A stretch of 64,000 bases of DNA from Nocardioides terrigena (GCF_003047265.1 NZ_PZYY01000001.1:124001-188000), one strand, 5' to 3'. Shown: positions 41,577-51,696, counted from the stretch's first letter. Translations and numbers: made by a program. Notes: generated by a model from the letters alone, not told the origin.

Positions 41577-43445
41577 ATGTCGGTCCCGCCGCCTGACCTC
41601 GCCGAGCTCCTGGGAGCCCTCCCGTCCCACCGCCGCGAGCTCTTCGAGGCCCGGGTCGAGCGCTGGTGGCCGGACCTCCTCGACGGCCTGTCGGTGTACG
41701 CCGACCCGGCCGCGGTGGGCGAACGGGTCGTCGCCCTCGCCGCGCGCGCCTTCGAGGAGCGTGACGACGAGCTGCACGCCCTCGACCTGCGCCGCACCCT
41801 GGCCCCGGACTGGTTCCAGCGACCGGAGGCCGTCGGCTACGCGGCGTACGTCGACCGCTTCGCCGGCGACCTGCGCGGGGTGGCCGACAAGGTGGGGCAC
41901 CTCCAGCGCATCGGCGTCACCTACCTCCACCTGCTGCCCTTGCTCAAGCCGCGGCCGGGCGACAACGACGGCGGCTACGCGGTCATGGACTACCGGAGCA
42001 TCCGCGAGGACCTGGGCACCATGGAGGACCTGCGCGACCTGACCGGCACCCTGCGCGGCGAGGGGATCTCGCTGTGCCTCGACCTGGTGCTCAACCACGT
42101 CGCCGCGGAGCACGAGTGGGCGGTGCGCGCCCGGGCGGGGGAGCAGCGCTACCGCGACTACTTCCACGTCGAGGCGGACCGGGCGGCCGTGGACGCCTGG
42201 GAGGCGACGCTGCCCGAGGTGTTCCCGGACTTCGCGCCGGGCAGCTTCACCTGGGACGACGACCTCGAGGCCTGGGTCTGGACGACCTTCAACAGCTGGC
42301 AGTGGGACGTCAACTGGGCCAACCCCGACGTCTTCTGCGAGTACGCCGACATCGTGCTCCACCTGGCCAACCACGGCGTGGAGGCGATCCGGCTCGACGC
42401 CATCGCGTTCACGTGGAAGCGCCTCGGCACCGCCTGCCAGAACCAGCCCGAGGTGCACGCCCTCACCCAGGCCCTGCGCACGGTCACCCGCCTGGCCGCC
42501 CCCGCCACCATCTTCAAGGCGGAGGCGATCGTCGGGCCGCGCGACCTCGTGCAGTACCTCGGGAAGGGCCGCCACCACGGCAAGGTCAGCGACCTCGCCT
42601 ACCACAACGGGCTCATGGTGCAGGTCTGGTCGATGCTCGCCGCAGGCGACGTCCGGCTGGCCACCGAGGCGCTCCAGCGGCTCGACCCGATCCCGGCCTC
42701 GACGGCCTGGATCACCTACGTCCGCTGCCACGACGACATCGGCTGGGCCATCGACGACGGCGACGCCGCGGCCGTCGGGCTGGACGGGTGGAGCCACCGC
42801 TCGTTCCTCGCGGACTTCTACAGCGGCGACTTCCCCGGCTCGTGGGCGCGCGGGCTGGTCTTCCAGCACAACCCCGCGACCGGCGACCGACGCATCTCGG
42901 GCACGCTGGCCAGCCTCGCCGGGCTCGAGTGCGGAGACCCGCTCGCCGTGGACCGGATCCTGCTGGCCCACGCGGTGGTGCTGGGTTGGGGCGGCCTGCC
43001 GGTGCTGTGGATGGGTGACGAGGTGGGGCTGCTCAACGACCCCGACTGGGCCGACGAGCCCGGGCACGAGGGCGACAACCGGTGGGCGCACCGCCCGCGC
43101 ATGCCCTGGCCGGTCGACGAGGACGGCGAGCTCCTCCAGCGCGTACGACGCCTGGTCCGGGCCCGCGCGGCGACCCCGCACCTGCACGCCTCGACCGGCA
43201 CCACGGTGCTCGACCCCCACGACACCGGCGTCCTGCTGACCCTGCGCGAGCACCCGCTGGGCCCGATGGTCAGCGCCTACAACGTCACCGCGACCGAGCG
43301 CTGGGTCTGGGGCGACCGGCTGCGCGACCTCGGCCTCGACCCCGACCGCTGCGTGGACCGGGTCAGCGGCGAGCCGCCCCACCTCGCGGGGCCGGGCGAC
43401 GTACGCCTGCGCCCCTACCAGGCGGTCTGGCTCACCGCCGGCTGA
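41577..43445 (+). CDS. Amylosucrase-type alpha-amylase family protein (GH13)
   Basis: A 622-residue GH13 enzyme. The helical N-terminus ([20 protein letters not shown]) and [21 protein letters not shown] are those of amylosucrases. Catalytic regions are [14 protein letters not shown], the nucleophile Asp in AIRLDAIAF (about residue 274), the acid Glu in FKAEAIVGP (about residue 316) and [11 protein letters not shown] (about residue 384). It would transfer glucose from sucrose or act on related glucosides. Start ATG 41577; GTG 41559 is in frame. No ribosome site is visible at either. TTGGAT at 41565-41570 could be a weak leaderless -10. Confidence 0.85.
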   Translation: MSVPPPDLAELLGALPSHRRELFEARVERWWPDLLDGLSVYADPAAVGERVVALAARAFEERDDELHALDLRRTLAPDWFQRPEAVGYAAYVDRFAGDLRGVADKVGHLQRIGVTYLHLLPLLKPRPGDNDGGYAVMDYRSIREDLGTMEDLRDLTGTLRGEGISLCLDLVLNHVAAEHEWAVRARAGEQRYRDYFHVEADRAAVDAWEATLPEVFPDFAPGSFTWDDDLEAWVWTTFNSWQWDVNWANPDVFCEYADIVLHLANHGVEAIRLDAIAFTWKRLGTACQNQPEVHALTQALRTVTRLAAPATIFKAEAIVGPRDLVQYLGKGRHHGKVSDLAYHNGLMVQVWSMLAAGDVRLATEALQRLDPIPASTAWITYVRCHDDIGWAIDDGDAAAVGLDGWSHRSFLADFYSGDFPGSWARGLVFQHNPATGDRRISGTLASLAGLECGDPLAVDRILLAHAVVLGWGGLPVLWMGDEVGLLNDPDWADEPGHEGDNRWAHRPRMPWPVDEDGELLQRVRRLVRARAATPHLHASTGTTVLDPHDTGVLLTLREHPLGPMVSAYNVTATERWVWGDRLRDLGLDPDRCVDRVSGEPPHLAGPGDVRLRPYQAVWLTAG

Positions 43446-43576
43446 CGAGCGCGCGGACCGAGCCGAGTGAGCACGACGTAGGCAGTTGGTGGACGGCAGC
43501 TCTCGGCCCCGCGTGGCGATGTCGATCGGCACGCGAACTGCCTTCGTTGTGCACGCCCGAGGCCCGCCCGGGCGGG

Positions 43577-44275
43577 TCAGCGGAGGGACAGCCGGAGCTC
43601 GTTGCCGTCCGGGTCGGCCAGCACCGCGGCGTCGTCGACGCGCTCGAGCACGGTCGCGCCGAGCGACACGAGCCGCTCGACCTCCGCAGCGAGGTCACCG
43701 GACGTGACGAGGTCGAAGAACATCCGGTTCGGCCCGTGCTTCTCGTTGAGCGGCGGCCCGCCCCACGCGATCTTGGGTCCGCCGTGGGGTGACCGGATCG
43801 CGGTCTCGCCGTCCTGCTCCCAGACCAGCGGCCAGTCGAGGGCCGCGGCCCAGAAGTGGCCGACCTCCGGGGTGCCGTCGCAGGCGACCTCGCCGAGGAA
43901 CCCGCAACCCGCCATCCAGCCGTTGCCGGCCTCGATCACGCAGAACTCGTTGCCGTCGGGATCGGCCAGCACGACGTGGTCCTCCTCCGGCAGCTGGCCG
44001 ACGTCGAGGTGCCGGGCTCCGAGGTCGAGGGCCCGCTGCACGGTGAGCGCCTGGTCCTGCGGCTCCGCGCTCCCGAGGTGGAGGTGCACCTGGTTGAGCC
44101 CGACGCGGGGGTGCGTGGCCGGCACGAACCGCAGCCCGAAGCCCGTGTCGTCGGTGGGCACCAGCTGGGTCGTCGAGTCGGGGGACACGTCCCAGCCGAG
44201 GAGGTCGACCCAGAAGCGGGCCAGCCGGTCGGGGTCGGTGGCACGGATGGTCAGCGCCTCGAGTCGTGCGGTCAC
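43577..44275 (-). CDS. VOC family protein with two glyoxalase-like domains
   Basis: A 232-residue protein with two vicinal-oxygen-chelate modules: LTIRATDPDRLARFWVDLLGW (about residues 8-28) and, after residue 120, a second beginning near GEVACDGTPEVGHFWAAALDW. Each ends with a VLADPDGNEFC/VLADPDGNELR strand. Family members include resistance proteins, dioxygenases and glyoxalases; the substrate cannot be inferred. Confidence 0.82.
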   Translation of the reverse strand: MTARLEALTIRATDPDRLARFWVDLLGWDVSPDSTTQLVPTDDTGFGLRFVPATHPRVGLNQVHLHLGSAEPQDQALTVQRALDLGARHLDVGQLPEEDHVVLADPDGNEFCVIEAGNGWMAGCGFLGEVACDGTPEVGHFWAAALDWPLVWEQDGETAIRSPHGGPKIAWGGPPLNEKHGPNRMFFDLVTSGDLAAEVERLVSLGATVLERVDDAAVLADPDGNELRLSLR

Positions 44276-44360
44276 CGGGTCTCCTCCGAGCGGGACGGCA
44301 TCACGCCTCGGAGGCTAGGCGTCGTACGGCGCGCACGCGAGCGACTTTGCCCCGGACGCA

Positions 44361-44398
44361 CCGGAGCCCCCGCACCCACGAGGGTGCGAGGGCTCCGG
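44361..44398 (-). terminator. Strong hairpin downstream of the alcohol dehydrogenase gene
   Basis: ccggagcccccgcaccc (44361-44377) pairs with gggtgcgagggctccgg (44382-44398), 17 bp with one mismatch and loop acga. It starts 22 nt after the dehydrogenase stop on the minus strand. Confidence 0.8.
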
Positions 44399-44419
44399 GG
44401 AGCGACGGCGACGAACGAC

Positions 44420-45457
44420 TCAGAAGGTCTTCGCGTCGATGACGAACCGGTAGCGGACGTCGGAGGCGAGCACGCGCTCGTACGCCTCGTTGATCTGGTC
44501 CGCCTCGATGACCTCGACCTCGGAGACGATCCCGTGCTCGGCGCAGAAGTCGAGCATCTCCTGCGTCTCGGCGATGCCGCCGATCATCGAGCCGGAGTAG
44601 GACCGACGGTTGGTGAGCAGCGCGAAGACGTTGAGGCTCAGCGGCTCGGCCGGGGCGCCCACGTTGACGAGGGAGCCGTTGACGTCGAGGAGGCCGAGGT
44701 AGGCGCTCACGTCGATCTTGGCGCTGACCGTGTTGATGATCAGGTCGAACGAGCCGGCGAGCGACTCGAACGTGTCGGGGTCGCTGGTCGCGTAGTAGTG
44801 GTCGGCGCCCAGGCGGAGGCCGTCCTCCTGCTTCTTCAGCGACTGCGAGAGCACGGTGACCTCGGCGCCCATCGCGTGGGCGATCTTGACGGCCATGTGG
44901 CCGAGCCCGCCGAGGCCGACGACCGCGACGCGCTTGCCGGGGCCGGCCTGCCAGTGCTTGAGGGGGGAGTACGTCGTGATGCCGGCGCAGAGCAGCGGCG
45001 CGGCGGCGGCGGGGTCCAGGCCCTCGGGGACGGACAGGACGTACTCGTCGTTCACGACGACGTGGGTGGAGTAGCCACCCTGGGTGACGGTGCCGTCGCG
45101 GTCCTCGGCGCCGTAGGTGCCGACCATGCCCTCGACGCAGTACTGCTCGTCGCCGCGCTGGCAGTTGGCGCACTCGCCGCAGGAGTTGACCATGCAGCCG
45201 ACGCCGACGGTGTCGCCGACGGCGTGGCGGGTGACCTCGGGGCCGACCTCGGTGACGGTGCCGACGATCTCGTGGCCGGGGGCCAGCGGGTAGGACTGGG
45301 GACCCCAGTCGCCGCGGACGGTGTGGATGTCGGAGTGGCAGATGCCAGCGTGGGTGATCTCGATCAGGACGTCGTGGGCGCCGACGTCGCGGCGGGTGAT
45401 CTGGGTACGGGCGAGGGCCTCGCCCTCGGCGGGGGCAGCGAATGCTGTGACCTGCAT
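44420..45457 (-). CDS. Zinc-dependent NAD(P) alcohol dehydrogenase (CAD/YahK-like)
   Basis: A 345-residue medium-chain dehydrogenase. The catalytic zinc ligands are Cys of [17 protein letters not shown] (about residue 39) and His of LAPGHEIVG (about residue 61). The four-Cys structural zinc loop is [16 protein letters not shown] (about residues 93-108), and the cofactor motif is [19 protein letters not shown] (about residues 174-192). This order and length match the cinnamyl-alcohol-dehydrogenase-like aldehyde reductases. The likely regulator (MmyB type) lies immediately upstream on the same strand. Confidence 0.92.
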   Translation of the reverse strand: MQVTAFAAPAEGEALARTQITRRDVGAHDVLIEITHAGICHSDIHTVRGDWGPQSYPLAPGHEIVGTVTEVGPEVTRHAVGDTVGVGCMVNSCGECANCQRGDEQYCVEGMVGTYGAEDRDGTVTQGGYSTHVVVNDEYVLSVPEGLDPAAAAPLLCAGITTYSPLKHWQAGPGKRVAVVGLGGLGHMAVKIAHAMGAEVTVLSQSLKKQEDGLRLGADHYYATSDPDTFESLAGSFDLIINTVSAKIDVSAYLGLLDVNGSLVNVGAPAEPLSLNVFALLTNRRSYSGSMIGGIAETQEMLDFCAEHGIVSEVEVIEADQINEAYERVLASDVRYRFVIDAKTF

Positions 45458-45532
45458 GGGTGCTCCTTGGGGGTGGTGTGACGGCTTACGTCCGGTCCCA
45501 ACGACGTGGCGCCGGGATCGATGCCCGGTCTG

Positions 45533-45553
45533 GGGGGTACCAGCACTACCCCC
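45533..45553. repeat. Inverted repeat between regulator and alcohol dehydrogenase
   Basis: gggggta (45533-45539) and taccccc (45547-45553) with a 7-nt spacer. The repeat lies 76 nt upstream of the dehydrogenase start and 38 nt past the regulator stop. It could be an operator or a terminator of the regulator gene. Confidence 0.4.
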
Positions 45554-45590
45554 TCCGTCCCGCGACGCTGCGGGCCCCGCGGCGGGAGGG

Positions 45591-46481
45591 TCAGGTCGTT
45601 GCCGCGGTCTCGGTGGCGAGATCCTCCTGCGAGGCCGCCCACGAGGCGAGCAGGCGCAGTCCGTCGGCCGAGGGCGTGCCGGCCGGGGCGGTGTGGACGA
45701 CGAGGTGGAGGCCGGGTGCGGAGGCGAGCTCCATCGACTCGAAGTCGAGGTCGAGCTGCCCGACGGCGGGGTGGCGCAGCCGCTTGCGACCGCTGCGGTG
45801 GAACTGCACGTCGTGCGAGGCCCAGCGCTGGCGGAAGAGCTCCGAGCTCGTCGAGAGCCGGCCGACCAGCTCGATCAGCGCCTTGTCGTGCGGGTTCTTG
45901 CCCGCCTCGAGCCGGAGCATCGCGGCGGCGTCGTTGGCGATCTTGTCGTAGTCGACGAAGAACTCCTCGGCGGCCTCGCGTTGCAGGTAGACGAAGCGCG
46001 TGGTGTTGGCCGGGCGCTCGGGATCGGCGAGCACCGGGCTGTAGAGGGCGCGGGCCAGCTGGTTCATCGCGACGATGTCGTGGCGACCGTTGCGCACCCA
46101 GGCCGGGGCGTCGGTCATGGCGTCCAGCACCTGCTGGATCGCCGGGCGCACGCTGACGGGCGCGGCCCGGCGGCGTCGCGTCGTACCGGCTCCGCTCTCC
46201 CTGGCCAGGGCGAGGAGGTGGGTGCGCTCCGCCTCGTCGAGCTGGAGCGCCCCGGCGAGGGCCTCGAGGACGCCCTCGGATGCGCCGGCCAGGCTGCCGC
46301 GCTCCATGCGCACGTAGTAGTCGACCGAGACCCCGGCCAGCATCGCGACCTCCTCGCGGCGCAAGCCCTTGACCCGTCGGTTGCCGCCGTACGCCGGGAG
46401 GCCGGCCTGCTCGGGCGTGATCCGGGCGCGCCGGGTGCTGAGGAAGTCGCGGATCTGCGCGCGCAGGTCGGTCGTGGCCAT
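45591..46481 (-). CDS. Helix-turn-helix regulator with MmyB-like ligand-binding domain
   Basis: A 296-residue regulator. The XRE-type HTH is [26 protein letters not shown] (about residues 37-62), given here in overlapping parts: [14 protein letters not shown] and DYYVRMERG. The C-terminal domain contains [21 protein letters not shown] and ends near [23 protein letters not shown], the MmyB/PAS-like fold that may bind a fatty-acid-like ligand. Such regulators usually control an adjacent dehydrogenase, here the alcohol dehydrogenase downstream. Confidence 0.88.
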   Translation of the reverse strand: MATTDLRAQIRDFLSTRRARITPEQAGLPAYGGNRRVKGLRREEVAMLAGVSVDYYVRMERGSLAGASEGVLEALAGALQLDEAERTHLLALARESGAGTTRRRRAAPVSVRPAIQQVLDAMTDAPAWVRNGRHDIVAMNQLARALYSPVLADPERPANTTRFVYLQREAAEEFFVDYDKIANDAAAMLRLEAGKNPHDKALIELVGRLSTSSELFRQRWASHDVQFHRSGRKRLRHPAVGQLDLDFESMELASAPGLHLVVHTAPAGTPSADGLRLLASWAASQEDLATETAATT

Positions 46482-46497
46482 GGGTCCACGGTAGGCC

Positions 46498-47175
46498 TCA
46501 GCTGCTGAGCGCCTCCTCGCCCGCCTCGGTGGCGAGCGCGGTGGCGGTCAGGCTGTGGTCGATGTGGCTGCGCATGAGGGCGGCCGCCTGGTCGGCGCCC
46601 CCCGCCACGACGAGCTCGACGAGGCGGCCGTGCTCCTCGAAGTCGCGGGTGCGCGGCTCCGCGCCCGGGGGCAGCTCGAGCCCGGCGCGGCGGTAGCGGT
46701 CGGACCGGTCCCAGAGCCCGTCGAGCAGCGCGATCAGCACGGTGTTGTGCGACGCGACGTACAGCGCGCGGTGGAGGTCACGGTGCGCGACGAGCGCGGC
46801 CTCGCCCCACTGCTGGGTCACCGGCAGCAGCCGGCCCAGGGCCTCCTGCATGCGCTCGATGTCGGCATCCGTACGCCGCGTGGCCGCGAGCGCGACCGCC
46901 TCCGACTCGAGGGCGCGCCGGGTCTCGAAGAGCTCGCGGGCCTCGTCGGCGTCCATGGGGGCGACGCGGGCGTTGCGGTGGGCGTCGAGGTCGATGAGCC
47001 CCTCGCCGCTGAGACGGCGGATCGCCTCGCGCAGCGGGGTGATGCTGATGCCCAGCTCGTCGGCCAGGACGTACTGCATCAGCTTGGAGCCGGCCTCCAG
47101 GCGACCGTCGAGGATGCGGGCGCGGAGCTCGGCGTACGCGACGTCGCTCTTGCTGGAGTACACGTTGTCGACCAC
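46498..47175 (-). CDS. GntR family regulator (FCD subfamily)
   Basis: A 225-residue repressor. The winged HTH covers about residues 10-72 (VAYAELRARILDGRLEAG, ELGISITPLREAIRRLSGEG). The FCD ligand domain covers residues 85-215, with probable metal/ligand residues in HRDLHRALYVASHN and MRSHIDHS. Divergent from the enolase-superfamily gene at 47270, with two CTTATAAG palindromes between them, so it very probably controls that gene and itself in response to its sugar-acid substrate. Confidence 0.9.
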   Translation of the reverse strand: MVDNVYSSKSDVAYAELRARILDGRLEAGSKLMQYVLADELGISITPLREAIRRLSGEGLIDLDAHRNARVAPMDADEARELFETRRALESEAVALAATRRTDADIERMQEALGRLLPVTQQWGEAALVAHRDLHRALYVASHNTVLIALLDGLWDRSDRYRRAGLELPPGAEPRTRDFEEHGRLVELVVAGGADQAAALMRSHIDHSLTATALATEAGEEALSS

Positions 47176-47183
47176 CTCCAGAC

Positions 47184-47191
47184 CTTATAAG
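47184..47191. promoter_or_regulatory. GntR operator, site O1
   Basis: cttataag, 8 nt upstream of the GntR start codon (minus strand), in the context accttataagacc. It shares its core with O2. Confidence 0.6.
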
Positions 47192-47238
47192 ACCGACTTG
47201 CGGACCGTGTGGGCTGCGGCCTATCGTGCGGATCTCAC

Positions 47239-47250
47239 ATCTTATAAGAT
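47239..47250. promoter_or_regulatory. GntR operator, site O2
   Basis: atcttataagat is a perfect 12-bp palindrome 19 nt before the enolase-superfamily start. Centre-to-centre distance from O1 is about 57 bp. AT-rich palindromes stand out sharply in this GC-rich DNA. Confidence 0.68.
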
Positions 47251-47269
47251 CCGCGGAAGGGTTACCCCG

Positions 47270-48436
47270 ATGAAGATCGTCTCCGTCCACGAGGGCGTCA
47301 TCCCGATCAGCTCGTCGATGAGCAACGCGTTCATCGACTTCAGCACGATGGACTGCTCCATCGTCGCCCTCGTCTCGGACGTGGTCGTCGACGGCGAGCC
47401 GCTCGTGGGCTACGGGTTCAACTCCAACGGCCGCTACAGCGCGGGCGACATCCTGCGCCGACGGATCCTGCCGCGCCTCACCGACGCCCCGGCCGACAGC
47501 CTGCTCGACGACGGCGGCGAGCTCTCGCCGACGCTGGCGTGGGACGTGATGATGCGCAACGAGAAGCCGGGCGGCCACGGCGAGCGCTCGGTCGCGGTCG
47601 GTGTCGTCGACATGGCGCTGCACGACCTGGCCGCCAAGGCCGCCGGGGTCCCTCTCTACCGCTGGATCTCCGACCACTACGGCGACGGGGAGCCCGACGA
47701 GTCGGTCTTCGTCTACGCCGCCGGGGGTTACTACGCGCCCGGCAAGACCGACCGCGACCTCCAGGACGAGATGCGGGGCTTCCTCGACGCCGGCTACGAG
47801 GTCGTCAAGATGAAGATCGGTGGCGCCGACCTCGCCGAGGACCTGCGGCGCATCGAGGCCGTCATCGAGGTGCTCGACGGCGACGGTTCGCGCCTCGCGG
47901 TGGACGTCAACGGCCGCTTCGACCTCGACACCGCGCTGGCCTACGGCCGGGCCCTCGAGCCCTACGGCCTGTTCTGGTACGAGGAGGTCGGCGACCCGCT
48001 CGACTACGGGCTCAACGCCACGCTGTCGGAGCACTACCGCCACCCGATCGCCACCGGGGAGAACCTCTTCTCCCTCCAGGACGCGCGCAACCTCGTGCGG
48101 TACGCCGGGATGCGGCCCGACCGGGACTGGATCCAGGTCGACCCGGCGCTGAGCTACGGACTCGTCGAGTACGTCCGGATCCAGGACATGCTGCGCCAGC
48201 ACGGCTGGTCCTCGCGGCGGTGCATCCCGCACGGCGGGCACCAGTTCTCCCTGCACATCGCGGCCGCCCTCAAGCTCGGTGGCAACGAGTCCTACCCCGG
48301 GGAGTTCCGGCCCACGGGTGGCTTCGCGGACGACGCGGTCGTCGAGGGTGGCCGCGTGTCACCGGGGGAGCGCCCGGGCATCGGCCTGGAGGGGAAGGCC
48401 GTCTTCCACGAGGTCCTGCGCGGATTGCACGCCTGA
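47270..48436 (+). CDS. Enolase-superfamily dehydratase, D-tartrate dehydratase-like
   Basis: A 388-residue mandelate-racemase-group enzyme. The catalytic Lys pair is in VVKMKIGGADLAEDLRRIE (about residues 181-199). Metal ligands are Asp of AVDVNGRF (about residue 211) and Glu residues in FWYEEVGDP and IATGENLF. The general-acid His is in IPHGGHQFSLHIAAALKLGG (about residue 321). The KMKIGG and GGNESYPGEF segments recall D(-)-tartrate dehydratase of rhizobia. It would dehydrate a hydroxy-diacid or sugar acid. Divergent from the GntR gene. Confidence 0.85.
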   Translation: MKIVSVHEGVIPISSSMSNAFIDFSTMDCSIVALVSDVVVDGEPLVGYGFNSNGRYSAGDILRRRILPRLTDAPADSLLDDGGELSPTLAWDVMMRNEKPGGHGERSVAVGVVDMALHDLAAKAAGVPLYRWISDHYGDGEPDESVFVYAAGGYYAPGKTDRDLQDEMRGFLDAGYEVVKMKIGGADLAEDLRRIEAVIEVLDGDGSRLAVDVNGRFDLDTALAYGRALEPYGLFWYEEVGDPLDYGLNATLSEHYRHPIATGENLFSLQDARNLVRYAGMRPDRDWIQVDPALSYGLVEYVRIQDMLRQHGWSSRRCIPHGGHQFSLHIAAALKLGGNESYPGEFRPTGGFADDAVVEGGRVSPGERPGIGLEGKAVFHEVLRGLHA

Positions 48437-48511
48437 TCCACCGCCGGTCCGCCGGTGCGCCGCGACGGGTCGCCTCTGGCGGGACGACCGCCGAGGTGCC
48501 AAGGTCGTCCC

Positions 48512-49900
48512 GTGCAGAGCGAGGGTGCCGGACCGACCAACGGCGGAGTGTCCTTCTGGTGGAGCCAGGTCGGTACGCCGACGCCACGGCCGCCGCTGCC
48601 CGGCTCCACCGACGCCGACGTGTGCATCGTCGGAGCCGGCTACACCGGGCTGTGGACGGCGTACTACCTGAAGCGGGCGCAGCCGGACCTGCGGGTCGTC
48701 GTGCTGGAGGCGCGGTTCGCCGGGTACGGCGCGTCGGGGCGCAACGGCGGCTGGCTCACCAACAGCGTGACCGGCGGGCGCGAGCAGTACGTCCGCGCCG
48801 GTGACCGCGGCCCGGCGATCGCGCAGCAGAAGGCGCTCAACGAGTCGGTGACCGAGGTGATCGAGGTCGCGGAGCGCGAGGGGATCGACGCCCACATCGT
48901 CCGCGGCGGCGAGCTCGAGGTGGCCCGCAACGCGGCGCAGCTCGCCCGGTTGCGGGCGAAGGCCGCCTCCGAGGCGACGTGGCCGCACACGGACACCGAG
49001 CTGCTCGACGCCACCGCGACGTCCGAGCGCGTGGCGGTGGCCGGGGCGGTCGGCGGACTCTGGCACCCGCACTGCGCCACCCTCCACCCGGCGCGGCTCG
49101 TCGCGGGTCTCGCCGCCGCGGTCGAGCGGCTCGGCGTGACGATCCACGAGGACACCCCCGTCACCGCCATCGAGGAGGGCCGGGCGCTGGCCGGACGCGG
49201 CGACGTCCGGGCCCGTCACGTCATCCGGGCCACCGAGGGCTTCACGCCGGGGCTGGCCGGCGAGCGGCGGACCCTGCTGCCGATGAACTCCAGCCTGGTG
49301 GTCACCGAGCCCCTCCCGACGGACGTCTGGGACAGCATCGGCTGGCACGGCCGCGAGGCGCTGGGCGACTTCGCGCACGCCTACATCTACGCCCAGCGGA
49401 CCGCCGACGACCGGATCGCCTTCGGCGGCCGCGGTGTCCCCTACCGCTACGGGTCGCGCACGGACACGGACGGCGCGACCCACCCGGAGACGATCGGCAC
49501 GCTGACGGGCCTGCTGCGCACCTTCTTCCCCGCCGCCCGCGACGCCGCGATCGACCACGCCTGGTGCGGCGTCCTGGGCGTTCCGCGCGACTGGTCGGCC
49601 TCCGTCGGCCACGACGCCCGCACCGGCCTGGGCTGGGCGGGCGGGTACGTCGGGACGGGCGTCACCGCCACCAACCTCGCCGGCCGCACCCTCGCCGACC
49701 TGGTCCTCGGCCACGACACCGAGACCACCCGGCTGCCGTGGGTGGGGCACCGGGCGCGCCGCTGGGAGCCCGAGCCGTTGCGGTGGCTGGGCGTCCAGGC
49801 CCTCTACCGCGCCTACCACGCCGCCGACCGCCAGGAGGCGTCCGGCCGGCCCACCACCTCGCCCCTCGCCCGGGCGGCCGACGTCGTCGCCGGCCGTTGA
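48512..49900 (+). CDS. FAD-dependent oxidoreductase (DAO family), PuuB-like
   Basis: A 462-residue flavoprotein. VSFWWSQVGTP precedes the FAD dinucleotide motif DVCIVGAGYTGLWTAYYL (about residues 35-52). YGASGRNGGWLTNSVTGG and the C-terminal GYVGTGVTATNLAGRTLADL are characteristic of gamma-glutamylputrescine oxidase-type enzymes. GTG 48512 is chosen because the upstream part of the frame is Arg/Pro-rich and unlike the family; no clear ribosome site is present. It begins the polyamine island and would deaminate an amine or glutamyl-amine to an aldehyde. Confidence 0.85.
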   Translation: MQSEGAGPTNGGVSFWWSQVGTPTPRPPLPGSTDADVCIVGAGYTGLWTAYYLKRAQPDLRVVVLEARFAGYGASGRNGGWLTNSVTGGREQYVRAGDRGPAIAQQKALNESVTEVIEVAEREGIDAHIVRGGELEVARNAAQLARLRAKAASEATWPHTDTELLDATATSERVAVAGAVGGLWHPHCATLHPARLVAGLAAAVERLGVTIHEDTPVTAIEEGRALAGRGDVRARHVIRATEGFTPGLAGERRTLLPMNSSLVVTEPLPTDVWDSIGWHGREALGDFAHAYIYAQRTADDRIAFGGRGVPYRYGSRTDTDGATHPETIGTLTGLLRTFFPAARDAAIDHAWCGVLGVPRDWSASVGHDARTGLGWAGGYVGTGVTATNLAGRTLADLVLGHDTETTRLPWVGHRARRWEPEPLRWLGVQALYRAYHAADRQEASGRPTTSPLARAADVVAGR

Positions 49901-49946
49901 CGGACCCCTGTCCGACCTGCCGCCGAGACCCCACGATCGGAACTCC

Positions 49947-51599
49947 ATGGACCGCACCGACACCCGCCCCGGCGACCTGCTCCTGCGCGACGCGCCGCTC
50001 TACCGCGACGGACGCTGGGACGGCGACTGCCTCGTCGTACGCGACGGCCTGATCGCCGGTCTCGGCAGCCACGACGACGTCGCCCACCTCGTCGGCCCCG
50101 ACACCCGGGTCGAGAGCCTCGCCGGGCGCTGGCTGCTGCCGGCGTTCCACGACGCCCACGTGCACCCGGTGCAGGCGGGCACCGAGCTGAACCTCTGCAA
50201 CCTCACCGACCTCGGGACCATCGAGGAGTACGTCGAGCGGGTCGCGTCGTACGTCGCCGCGCACCCCGACCGCCCGTGGGTCACCGGTGGCGGCTGGTCG
50301 ATGGACGCCTTCCCCGGCGGGGTCCCCACCGCAGACCTGCTGGACCGGGCGTGCCCGGACCGTCCGGCATTCCTGCCCAACCGCGACCACCACTCCGCGT
50401 GGGTCAACACCCGCGCGCTCGAGCTGGCCGGCATCGACGCGCACACGCCGGACCCGGCGGACGGGCGGATCGAGCGCGACCCGGACGGGCGACCGACCGG
50501 TGCGCTGCACGAGGGCGCGATGGACCTCGTCGCCGCCCACGCGCCGAAGGCGACGCAGGAGGAGCTGATGGCCGGGTTGATGACCGCGCAGCAGCACCTC
50601 CACTCGATCGGCATCGTCGGCTGGCAGGACGCCCTGGTCGGCGCCGGCCTCGGCATGCTCGACTCCCTGGACACCTACCTCGACGCCAGGCGGTCCGGAA
50701 GGCTGACCGCCAAGGTGGTGCTGGCGCTGTGGTGGGACCGCGAGCGCGGCATCGAGCAGGTGCCCGAGCTCGTCGAGCGCCGGCGCCGGGCGGCCGAGGC
50801 CGGGGTGCGCGCGACCAGCGTCAAGATCATGCAGGACGGCGTGTGCGAGACCCACACGGCCGCGATGCTCGACCCCTATCTCGACGCGCACGGGCACGCC
50901 ACCGACAACCGCGGCCTCTCCTTCATCGCCGCCGACGACCTCCAGGCGTACGTCGCGGCGCTGGACGCCGAGGACTTCCAGGTGCACGTCCATGCCCTCG
51001 GCGACCGCGCCGTACGCGACAGCCTGGCGGCCGTCGAGCACGCCCGCACGGTCAACGGCCCGCGCGGCAACCGCCACCACTTCGCGCACCTGCAGGTCAT
51101 CGACCCCGCCGACGTGGCCCGCTTCGCCGCCCTCGACGTCACCGCCAACGCGCAGCCGCTGTGGGCGTGCCGCGACCAGGCGGTCGAGGAGCTCACGCTG
51201 CCCTTCGTGTCCGAGACCGCACGCCAGCAGCAGTACGTCTTCGGGTCGCTGCTGCGCGCCGGCGCCCGGCTCGCCTGCGGCAGCGACTGGCCGGTCTCCG
51301 AGGCCGATCCGCTGCGCGGGATGCACGTGGCGGTCAACCGCCGGTCGCCCGACATGGGCCCTGGCGACGAGCCCCTGCTCCCCGACGAGGCGCTCACCGT
51401 CGTCGAGGCGCTGGCCGGCTACACCACCGGCTCGACCTACCTCAACGGCCTCGAGGACGTCTCCGGCCGCCTCGAGGTCGGGTACGCCGCGGACCTGGTC
51501 GCCGTCGACGCCGACGTCCTCGGCGGGGACCCGATGGCCCTGGCCCGGACCCGGGTCACGCACACCTGGGCGGACGGCCGTCCGGTGTTCGAAGCATGA
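49947..51599 (+). CDS. Amidohydrolase (YtcJ-like)
   Basis: A 550-residue metal-dependent hydrolase. The metal motif HxH is in FHDAHVHPVQAG (about residues 70-81). The bridging Lys is probably in TSVKIMQDGV. Further His residues are in HVHALGDRAVRD and HHFAHLQVID, and the Asp is in ACGSDWPVSEADP. The length and the WVTGGGWSMDAFPGG segment fit the YtcJ family, whose substrates are amides such as N-acyl amines. In this place it could release an amine for the oxidases around it; that is inference. Confidence 0.87.
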   Translation: MDRTDTRPGDLLLRDAPLYRDGRWDGDCLVVRDGLIAGLGSHDDVAHLVGPDTRVESLAGRWLLPAFHDAHVHPVQAGTELNLCNLTDLGTIEEYVERVASYVAAHPDRPWVTGGGWSMDAFPGGVPTADLLDRACPDRPAFLPNRDHHSAWVNTRALELAGIDAHTPDPADGRIERDPDGRPTGALHEGAMDLVAAHAPKATQEELMAGLMTAQQHLHSIGIVGWQDALVGAGLGMLDSLDTYLDARRSGRLTAKVVLALWWDRERGIEQVPELVERRRRAAEAGVRATSVKIMQDGVCETHTAAMLDPYLDAHGHATDNRGLSFIAADDLQAYVAALDAEDFQVHVHALGDRAVRDSLAAVEHARTVNGPRGNRHHFAHLQVIDPADVARFAALDVTANAQPLWACRDQAVEELTLPFVSETARQQQYVFGSLLRAGARLACGSDWPVSEADPLRGMHVAVNRRSPDMGPGDEPLLPDEALTVVEALAGYTTGSTYLNGLEDVSGRLEVGYAADLVAVDADVLGGDPMALARTRVTHTWADGRPVFEA

Positions 51600-51666
51600 T
51601 CGACGCACTGTTTCGGGGGTCAATCATGCCGATTGTTACGCATTCCATCGGTGAAAGGATCCCGAG

Positions 51667-51680
51667 GCGACGAAATCGGT
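51667..51680. promoter_or_regulatory. Candidate AsnC site A
   Basis: gcgacgaaatcggt, overlapping the expected -35 region of the amine oxidase gene. It shares GCRACGAAATC with 55028-55041 (reverse strand) and 61443-61456. Confidence 0.5.
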
Positions 51681-51690
51681 GGTCTGAGGC

Positions 51691-51696
51691 TAGGCT
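51691..51696 (+). promoter_or_regulatory. -10 box of a leaderless amine oxidase promoter
   Basis: TAGGCT, 6 nt before the ATG at 51703; no ribosome site precedes that ATG. Confidence 0.5.
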
